6,509 nucleotides of DNA from positions 1-6,509 of the forward strand of contig CALDJV010000451.1 in the NCBI GenBank assembly GCA_937899305.1, read 5' to 3'. Positions 1 to 4,818 of this stretch are shown piece after piece (within the stretch, counting starts at the first letter, position 1; each line of letters begins with the position of its first letter). Made by a program: the position numbers and the translations under genes. The DNA comes from an uncultured Cytophagaceae bacterium (lineage in GTDB: Bacteria > Bacteroidota > Bacteroidia > Cytophagales > Microscillaceae). The notes under the pieces are model-generated. The model saw only the letters and a program-made list of their open reading frames with translations, searched no databases and had not been told where the DNA came from.

Positions 1-108
1 AAAAATAATTATATATTGTGATTTATATATAACTCAGTATAATATTTTGAAAAAAAACTTTTTAATCTAATTATAAATGGCGGTCTTATTGGTTTAATCC
101 AAAAATAC

Positions 109-315
109 TTATACAAAAAGGTCAATAATATATTTTTTCACGGGGTTGTCAGTGATGGCCAAGGCAAGGATTAAACTCACGATTAAGCCCAAGAAAATCT
201 TACCTAAGTCTTTTAGCACAACAGTGATTACCGAGCGGAAGCTACCCGCTTCGTTTCGAGCCAATTGATATATAATGGCTAATTCACGACCTGCCAAAAG
301 TCCCCGTTGTGCCAA
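109..315 (-). CDS. Doubtful small membrane-like ORF
   Basis: 68 residues from a TTG at 315, with a hydrophobic segment (IFLGLIVSLILALAI) near the C-terminus; no family recognised. The first few codons lie inside the left outer arm of the palindrome at 300-526. There is no good start codon or ribosome binding site. It may be the end of a gene broken by the repeat element, or a chance frame. Confidence 0.25.
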   Translation of the reverse strand: MAQRGLLAGRELAIIYQLARNEAGSFRSVITVVLKDLGKIFLGLIVSLILALAITDNPVKKYIIDLFV

Positions 316-526
316 GTCTTCCGCAGGGCGACTTGGTACTCACTCATAAAAGGAAGTCTCCCGACTTCTCTGCGTATGCAGCAAATGAATTATACCTTAT
401 CAAGTTAGACCTTTCAAAGAACGCAAGAAATGACTAAGTTCATTTTGCTATCGCAAAGAAGTCAGGAGACTTCTATTTATGAAAACCTTTCCAGTCACCC
501 TCCGGAAGACTGAAAAGAACGCGGAC
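300..526. repeat. Long imperfect palindrome (MITE-like or structured element)
   Basis: Two nested arm pairs share one centre near 413. The inner arms, 344-374 and 452-482 (inverted), match at 27 of 31 positions without gaps, and similarity continues with small gaps to about 391 and 437. The outer arms, 300-335 and 491-526, match at 27 of 36 positions. Each inner arm also has a local hairpin: GAAGTC-TCCC-GACTTC at 353-368 and AGAAGTC-AGGA-GACTTCT at 457-474. No transposase, target-site duplication or CRISPR-like structure was seen. A non-autonomous element or an RNA hairpin is possible. Confidence 0.7.
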
Positions 527-552
527 CCTGCGGAACACTGAAAACAACCAGG
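497..552 (+). repeat. Two tandem 28-bp units
   Basis: Units 497-524 and 525-552 share the pattern ACCCTSCGGAASACTGAAAA with S = G or C, matching at 23 of 28 positions; four of the five differences are G/C exchanges. A third, inverted relative lies at 302-330 and forms the outer left arm of the palindrome. Confidence 0.65.
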
Positions 553-558
553 GTTTTT
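525..558 (+). terminator. Possible rho-independent terminator, plus strand
   Basis: ACCCTG (525-530) pairs perfectly with CAGGGT (549-554) across an 18-base loop, and the right arm runs into TTTTT (554-558). The 6-bp stem is short and the loop long, and no convincing plus-strand gene lies upstream, so this may just be part of the repeat element. Confidence 0.35.
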
Positions 559-748
559 GCATTGGTTTGATCTTGTTTGTATTTACTTACGGATGAGGGG
601 TTGGAAAGGCTGGAATTATGGGGTGTTTTTGGGAGGTATTCACTCTCTTCATCTTCTCACCAAAGACATTGCCGAGGAGTTGGGTTTGCTATAAAATATC
701 ATGCTGTAGAATGATGCAGTAACCATTTCAATTAAAAACTGTGTTTAA

Positions 749-871
749 AAACGCAACACTATTTTTACTGTGCGAAAAAACGTTGCAATAAACGCAACAC
801 TATTTTTACTACGCAGAAAAACGTTGCAACAAATGCAACATTATTCTTACTGAGCAAAAAAGCGTTGCAAA
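749..871. repeat. Three tandem 41-bp units with internal GCAAC/GTTGC symmetry
   Basis: Units at 749-789, 790-830 and 831-871 share the pattern AAACGCAACAC, TATTTTTACT, a variable GC-containing core, then AACGTTGCAA. Each carries GCAAC near its start and GTTGC near its end, so each can fold into a weak hairpin; unit 1 has an inner CAC/GTG pairing around TATTTTTACT. The third unit is the most diverged. They sit 39 bp past the stop of the Lgt-like gene and could end its transcript or be an intergenic repeat family. Because the whole unit is conserved and there are no unique spacers, this is not a CRISPR array. Confidence 0.85.
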
Positions 872-910
872 TTAAATTATTCATTCAAAACTTTTATCAG
901 GCCTAAAAGA

Positions 911-2017
911 TCAATCAATGTCCACCACCCAATGATACACTCCTACCCCTCCCAATTGCATTTCGTTGTTTTGTGCTGGGTACAAAGTCAACTGCAAATG
1001 ACGAAAGAGTCGTCTGGCTTGGGCTTTGGGCAACGAATGGCGAGCGTGCGAAACAGAGTATAGGTATTGATCATTAGCAACTTTAGAAACAGTGACATTG
1101 AGCTGAAGCGAAGTAGTACACAAACTAGCAGTAATTTGGCTATCCAAGGCGGCTTGGATAAACTCTTGCAAATGCGCGGGTTGAGTAAGGCGGTAAAAGG
1201 GAGGCTTTTGTTGGCTACGTACCAGTGCCCAAAGCAAGGTAAAACTAAATCCCGTAATGGTGACTATATATTGCCAGGATTGCCAGGGAATCCATTGCCA
1301 GTAACCGGCCAGCGTTAACCCCAACCAAATTCCTACTCCCGTCCATTGGGCTTCCGAAAATCCCAACCAGTAAGGACGGTCAGCATCTCCCCGAAAAAAC
1401 TCAAAAAAGTAACGACCTATGCTGTAGCTCAACCAAAAGCCTACCCAAAAAGCTCCCGCGGTCAATCCTGTTACTTTGGCCCAGACACCCCAACCTGCCA
1501 ATCCGAAGGCGTAGGCTGATTCTATCAACTGAATGGGGATAAGTCGGATAATGCGGGTTTGTGCCCCAAGTGAGGGATAGGCCACGTACCAGGCACAACG
1601 GCAAGGTTTGCCCTGGCAACACCCTATAGTTTGGCACCCTAAGCGCCCAAACGCAATGAGTAAGGCTACCGCAATCGCCAATAAATCTAAAAAATGAAAT
1701 ACTACTAATTTACTGACTCCTGAGAAACCTAAAGTAACCCCTACGGTGAGGTTTACCAACAAGGCATAACGCAGCAACACGTAGCTTTCGTAGCCCAATA
1801 AGATTTTGCGCACCCAAGCTGCTCCATAAAAAGTCACAATCGTAACTCCATACAACAACCCCAAAAGCCCCAAGGGTAATTGTAACCGTACACACAACCA
1901 ACAATTGATCACAAAAGACAACACAAACCCTAAATGCCCCAGCACAAAATAGATGGAAAACTGCCTTTTGAAAAGAGTAACTTGTTCGGGAAAGTTGAAG
2001 AGGTTGAGGAGGTTCAT
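911..2017 (-). CDS. Lgt-family membrane protein (prolipoprotein diacylglyceryl transferase-like) with C-terminal extension
   Basis: 368 residues from ATG 2017. Lgt moves diacylglyceryl from phosphatidylglycerol to the lipobox cysteine of prelipoproteins in the inner membrane. Family marks: several hydrophobic segments over residues ~25-250; GRLGCQTIGCCQGKP (~124-137), like the Lgt signature GRIGCF-GCCYGKP; PIQLIES (~161-167); RYFFEFFRGD (~202-211) and SEAQW (~221-225). The usual GG-x-H/Y-GG loop is not recognisable; the corresponding stretch reads TVGVTLGFSG, so catalysis is uncertain. After the last membrane segment (~250) comes a soluble tail of ~100 residues not found in standard Lgt (E. 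coli Lgt is ~290 residues). The start at 2017 is preferred to the longer frame from 2119: it avoids overlap with the lipoprotein gene, and the duplicated copy at 3780 begins at the same ATG. It is probably last in the operon and may serve the lipoproteins beside it (inference). I withhold the symbol lgt because this looks like a dedicated paralogue. Confidence 0.88.
   Translation of the reverse strand: MNLLNLFNFPEQVTLFKRQFSIYFVLGHLGFVLSFVINCWLCVRLQLPLGLLGLLYGVTIVTFYGAAWVRKILLGYESYVLLRYALLVNLTVGVTLGFSGVSKLVVFHFLDLLAIAVALLIAFGRLGCQTIGCCQGKPCRCAWYVAYPSLGAQTRIIRLIPIQLIESAYAFGLAGWGVWAKVTGLTAGAFWVGFWLSYSIGRYFFEFFRGDADRPYWLGFSEAQWTGVGIWLGLTLAGYWQWIPWQSWQYIVTITGFSFTLLWALVRSQQKPPFYRLTQPAHLQEFIQAALDSQITASLCTTSLQLNVTVSKVANDQYLYSVSHARHSLPKAQARRLFRHLQLTLYPAQNNEMQLGGVGVYHWVVDID
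1947..2017 (-). repeat. 71-bp direct repeat, copy A (start of the Lgt-like gene)
   Basis: This is the intact source of the repeat. It encodes the first ~24 residues of the Lgt-like protein, just before its first membrane segment. Its partner is at 3710-3780, with 7 mismatches and no gaps. Upstream of the ATG the two copies are unrelated. Confidence 0.9.
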
Positions 2018-2028
2018 GAGGTATAGAT

Positions 2029-2847
2029 TTATTTTTTTGAGCGATGGTAATGGGCATCTACCCTTTTTAAAATTTCGTATACCACTTCTGTATTTCCTTC
2101 CAAGTATCTTCGATACCAAAAAGAGCCTGTCCAGTGAATAAAGCTAATATTTTTCGGTAACTCGTCCTCTTTATACCCAAACAACTTCTCGAATGGATAA
2201 GAACTTACATCTAAATGTTTATCAGTAATTTGTTGACAAACGGCATCAAAGTCACGTTTTTTAAGAACCTCAAAGCTTTTAAGTAATTCTTGAATAATGT
2301 AGTTCAGATGGATGTCCTTGTATAGCTGCTTATCTACCAAAGAATAAATAACAGACTCATATTTATAAAAAAGCTTTTTGAGATTTTCTGAGCTTCTATC
2401 AGTTTCTGTCAAATAATAATGGCTCAGTTGATCCTGTGGCACACAGGAACTACTACCCTGAAACAAGCGAGCACTATACCAAAACTTTAAATATGGATAA
2501 TTGTAATTACCTACTTTATTTGAGTCAAGTAGCTTCAGTGGAATCTTCTGCTTTTCGTTCAACATTACACCAAAAGGGTAAGACAGAAAATAATCAACAA
2601 AATGAGTGTTTTCTTTTCTATTGGAACTATTAAGAAATTTTGAAAGAGAATCTTGTAAATAAAAAGCGTTTATGTCATACAAACGATGCCCTCTTTCGTA
2701 ATAAAGTAGTTTTTCCCTCATCTGTTTGTTGGAGTTTTGCAAAACTTGAACTCTTTGGGTCAAAGAATCAGTTGATTGAAAATATTTACTAGTTTGAGGA
2801 CTTTGACAACTAATAAATAACACAAGGAAAACTGTTAAAAATTTCAT
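2029..2847 (-). CDS. Predicted lipoprotein next to the orphan effector tip, function unknown
   Basis: 272 residues, family not recognised. MKFLTVFLVLFISC is a short hydrophobic signal with a cysteine at 14, consistent with a lipoprotein, although Phe at -3 is unusual for the lipobox. Residues ~28-55 (TQRVQVLQNSNKQMREKLL) look like a short coiled coil, and the remainder appears mostly helical and rich in Tyr, Lys and Leu. The start at 2847 gives the signal peptide and sits 7 bp after the orphan tip, mirroring the effector-lipoprotein pair upstream. The Lgt-like gene begins 11 bp after its stop. I see no similarity to the lipoprotein at 3982-4809, although the effector tips beside the two are homologous. 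G+C is low (hand count 25% over 2341-2400). Possible roles are a tip-specific partner, an immunity protein or an unrelated envelope protein; none is shown by the sequence. Confidence 0.85.
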   Translation of the reverse strand: MKFLTVFLVLFISCQSPQTSKYFQSTDSLTQRVQVLQNSNKQMREKLLYYERGHRLYDINAFYLQDSLSKFLNSSNRKENTHFVDYFLSYPFGVMLNEKQKIPLKLLDSNKVGNYNYPYLKFWYSARLFQGSSSCVPQDQLSHYYLTETDRSSENLKKLFYKYESVIYSLVDKQLYKDIHLNYIIQELLKSFEVLKKRDFDAVCQQITDKHLDVSSYPFEKLFGYKEDELPKNISFIHWTGSFWYRRYLEGNTEVVYEILKRVDAHYHRSKK

Positions 2848-2854
2848 AACTTAA

Positions 2855-3250
2855 CTATCTAGTTCTTAATGCCTTAGCGTAATCTCGACCTAATACAAAC
2901 AACGGCTTACCATTTAATGTGTAATAGTTAGCACGTGTGCTGATATTTGAATATTTATTTTTTAGTAGTTTTAAAGTATCTTCATTAGCATATGGAACAA
3001 GTACGTATACCTGTCTATACCAAGGATCATCTGCGAGATAAGGATAATACTTCTGAGCACCTAAGTCAAGTGAAAATGTTGCTTCTCTTACAATTACAAT
3101 ATAATGTCCTACTTCATTATTATACGGAATATGATAAGATACTCCAACTTGAATAGTATTACCATCTTTAAAATATTGTTTCGGGATACTATTGGTTTTT
3201 AACTTATCAGCAACATCCACCATATGAAAAGCATTATTATTCTTAATCAC
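2855..3250 (-). CDS. Orphan effector tip, C-terminal half (frameshifted continuation)
   Basis: 131 residues from a GTG at 3250 that overlaps the preceding TGA stop in a GTGA arrangement, which could allow coupled re-initiation. It is homologous to the last part of the DUF4157 effector: IPKQYFKDGNTIQVGVSY matches IPKEYFKEKNHTIYAGVGY, GHYIVIVRE (His49) matches EHYNLIVRE, and LADDPW (Asp74/75) matches PVDDAW. It therefore supplies the putative catalytic His and Asp missing from the upstream piece. In this frame, codons before the GTG still align with the effector (FQKD against YHKN), so the GTG is probably not an original start and the two pieces were once one gene. The stop lies 7 bp before the next lipoprotein gene, the same layout as at the intact effector. 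Confidence 0.8.
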   Translation of the reverse strand: MIKNNNAFHMVDVADKLKTNSIPKQYFKDGNTIQVGVSYHIPYNNEVGHYIVIVREATFSLDLGAQKYYPYLADDPWYRQVYVLVPYANEDTLKLLKNKYSNISTRANYYTLNGKPLFVLGRDYAKALRTR

Positions 3251-3780
3251 ATCTTTCTGAAATTTAATACAGGTTTATAAATTGGATTTTCTGCTAATTT
3301 TTTAAAAGCACTTATTAATCCTGGAATTCTATCTCTCAATGGGGAACCACCTACATCGTTTGCCCCTCTTAAAAGAGCTTCTGTAAACGAAACTCTCCCA
3401 AGTCCTATTGATACCATTGTTGGTCTGCCATTAAGTCTGAATCCATCATCTAACACAGGTGTAAAAATATCTATTGGTGCAACTTCAGTATACTCCCGGC
3501 CATTAACTTTAATATTATTAGGTTTATTCCCATGCATTGGAGTAAAGGCAATTTCAAACTCTTTCCTTGACATATTTGGAGGGATCAGGCCATAGCTTTG
3601 TAATAAATACATTGTGGAAGAACCATTACATTCCATCCCATAAATGGGATTATTGGGTCTTGATTTTGCCTGTTCAAAACGTATGATATTTAGATCATAA
3701 CCAGCAGATAAATAGATGGAAAACTGTCTTCTGAAAAAGGTCACTTGTTCGGGGAAGTTGAAGAGGGTGAGGAGGTTCAT
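3247..3780 (-). CDS. Orphan effector tip, N-terminal half, fused to a copied Lgt-gene start (probable pseudogene fragment)
   Basis: 177 residues. Residues 1-24 (MNLLTLFNF...FSIYL) match the first 24 residues of the Lgt-like protein at 20 positions and are unrelated to the effector. From about Leu30 (LNIIRF) the protein is homologous to the C-terminal domain of the DUF4157 effector: YGMECNGSS with the putative nucleophile Cys51, then SYGLIPPNMSRKEFEIAFTPMH, GRPTM and ALLRGA. There is no DUF4157 part. The frame stops at 3247 while the matching region of the intact effector continues, and homology resumes in the -1 frame in the next reading frame. The piece thus holds the Cys but not the His and Asp of the presumed catalytic set. 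It could be a decayed remnant, a silent cassette for recombination into the effector, or the first part of a frameshifted product. Confidence 0.8.
   Translation of the reverse strand: MNLLTLFNFPEQVTFFRRQFSIYLSAGYDLNIIRFEQAKSRPNNPIYGMECNGSSTMYLLQSYGLIPPNMSRKEFEIAFTPMHGNKPNNIKVNGREYTEVAPIDIFTPVLDDGFRLNGRPTMVSIGLGRVSFTEALLRGANDVGGSPLRDRIPGLISAFKKLAENPIYKPVLNFRKM
3259..3265 (-). other. Frameshift point with A AAT TTC heptamer
   Basis: In the frame of the upstream half the codons read tta aat ttc, giving the heptamer A AAT TTC, which fits the X XXY YYZ pattern of -1 slippery sites. Reading on in the -1 frame after it gives FQKDVIKNNN, which aligns without gaps to YHKNGVTNND of the intact effector. 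The -1 frame is closed upstream by TAA at 3277-3275, so the shift must fall between about 3274 and 3247. No strong downstream stem-loop was found. Loss of one base from a T or C run would give the same result, and that is the simpler explanation. Confidence 0.5.
3710..3780 (-). repeat. 71-bp direct repeat, copy B (Lgt-gene start fused to orphan tip)
   Basis: This copy matches 1947-2017 at 64 of 71 positions without gaps. The match begins exactly at the ATG and covers ~24 codons, ending where the orphan tip homology begins. It is a partial duplication of the 5' end of the Lgt-like gene. It brackets one effector-tip plus lipoprotein cassette together with copy A. Confidence 0.9.
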
Positions 3781-3981
3781 CTGGTGATAATTAAATAGTT
3801 GAGTAAAGATACAAATCCATTGATATTTTTAACATTGCCTTCCTTGCTCTTATTCCTCGAAAAAACTTTTTTAAAAATATCACTGCTATGAAAATTTCCC
3901 TAACCTAATAACTAGTAAAAACACATATTTGATTTCTTTGACAAGTGATGAAAAATTGTGTAAATATATATCACTACTAAA
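3781..3981. other. AT-rich intergenic gap between the two effector-tip cassettes
   Basis: No reading frame of note. On the minus strand, TATCTTTA at 3811-3804 is one base from the Bacteroidota -7 consensus TAnnTTTG and lies 23 bp upstream of the ATG at 3780. No clear -33 TTTG was found at the right distance, so a promoter for the downstream cassette is only a possibility. A 6-bp inverted repeat AGTGAT (3944-3949) / ATCACT (3970-3975) with a 20-base loop lies just past the lipoprotein stop and could be a weak terminator. The gap contrasts with the 11 bp between the other lipoprotein gene and the Lgt-like gene. Confidence 0.3.
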
Positions 3982-4809
3982 CTAATTCATCAAATACACT
4001 TTTTCATCAGTACCTAGAAAAGTATAATGCTTTCCTGGTTTTATTTGTATCGATTGTTTCCTTGGCAAAAACTCCACCTTTTTTGCAAATGAGTTTTGAG
4101 GTAACTGCCATGAAAACCAATGTCTCCCGGGTTTTACCTTTATTTTCACTTTCTTTTTCAATGGCAAAAGAACACCATCTAATCTAAGTTTGCTTAAAAC
4201 TCTACCATCACAAGTCCGTTTACGTTCATCGTTATAGAAGTTTGCCTGATAGATGGTAACCCATCCATCATTTCCCCAAATATCTTCCATTATACGAGAT
4301 TCCATTATTTCTAAATTGAAATCTAAATAAAACAGGACCTTGATTTTTTTAATAGGGCTTGCATACTTATACTGATGTGATAATTGGTAATAAGCTATAG
4401 AATTCTTGGGGACTTTTGGTAATAAGCTATTCAAAGAATCTAATTCATTCTGAAGCAACTTTGTTTTCACTGATAAATAATCCAAAACATCTGAACAGGT
4501 AAGAAATAGTTTTCTATGGTATGGATTTAATTCGTATTTATTTCGACTTTTTTGGATTTGTGTATATAATATAGAATTGTGCTTCTGTTCTTCGAGTAAA
4601 ATAGAAAGGTACGTTTTTAGGGTATCCTTCACATATACAGTATCTAACTTACCAAATGTTAATGGCTCATATTGGGCATCTTTGCCTAGTTTTTGGGTGA
4701 GGTAATTGATGATTGATCGTTGAGCTCTCGAAGAGTCTTTAACACTTGTTAGTCTACAAGCCATAATCCAAAGTAAAAAAAGTATTAATCCAAAAGATAT
4801 TTTTTTCAT
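3982..4809 (-). CDS. Predicted lipoprotein next to the DUF4157 effector, function unknown
   Basis: 275 residues, family not recognised. The N-terminus MKKISFGLILFLLWIMAC is a short basic start, a hydrophobic stretch and a cysteine at 18, which fits a type II (lipoprotein) signal, although Met at -2 makes the lipobox imperfect. Residues ~60-130 look helical. The C-terminal half looks beta-rich, with repeated Lys-rich strands such as KKKVKIKVKPG and SIQIKPGKHY. ATG at 4809 is the natural start: it gives the signal peptide and lies 9 bp after the effector stop, so the two genes are probably co-transcribed. No Shine-Dalgarno sequence is visible, as is usual in Bacteroidota. It could be an immunity or accessory factor for the effector tip, or an envelope protein; only position supports this. 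It does not resemble the lipoprotein at 2029-2847 beyond the signal peptide. G+C is low, like the adjacent effector tip. Confidence 0.85.
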   Translation of the reverse strand: MKKISFGLILFLLWIMACRLTSVKDSSRAQRSIINYLTQKLGKDAQYEPLTFGKLDTVYVKDTLKTYLSILLEEQKHNSILYTQIQKSRNKYELNPYHRKLFLTCSDVLDYLSVKTKLLQNELDSLNSLLPKVPKNSIAYYQLSHQYKYASPIKKIKVLFYLDFNLEIMESRIMEDIWGNDGWVTIYQANFYNDERKRTCDGRVLSKLRLDGVLLPLKKKVKIKVKPGRHWFSWQLPQNSFAKKVEFLPRKQSIQIKPGKHYTFLGTDEKVYLMN

Positions 4810-4818
4810 TGTGAGTAA

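Larger units (their letters stand above)
316..910. other. Gene-poor, repeat-rich region left of the operon
   Basis: About 600 bases without a convincing gene. They contain most of the long palindrome, the 28-bp units with a possible terminator, and the 41-bp tandem units. A short plus-strand frame (593-694, 33 residues from ATG, ending KDIAEELGLL) is open back to a TGA near 539 and could be a degraded gene end, but nothing supports it. The region may mark the boundary of the accessory island. Confidence 0.5.

Noticed and set aside
9..32. 8-bp inverted repeat TTATATAT / ATATATAA
   Set aside because: Made only of A and T in very AT-rich DNA; easily expected by chance.
593..694. Short plus-strand ORF of 33 residues ending KDIAEELGLL
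   Set aside because: No family resemblance, no start signal, and its open frame reaches only back to a stop near 539; possibly a gene remnant but not supportable.
749..871. CRISPR array
   Set aside because: The whole 41-bp unit repeats; there are no short identical repeats separated by unique spacers, and no cas genes are present.
1067..1318. Plus-strand and alternative-frame ORFs over the Lgt-like gene (also 1401-1637, 1710-2057)
   Set aside because: They are shadows of the Lgt-like gene, lack family resemblance, and overlap a clearly better coding frame.
2018..2119. Longer N-terminus for the Lgt-like protein (402 residues)
   Set aside because: It would overlap the lipoprotein gene by 91 bases, and the duplicated copy at 3780 begins exactly at the internal ATG, supporting the start at 2017.
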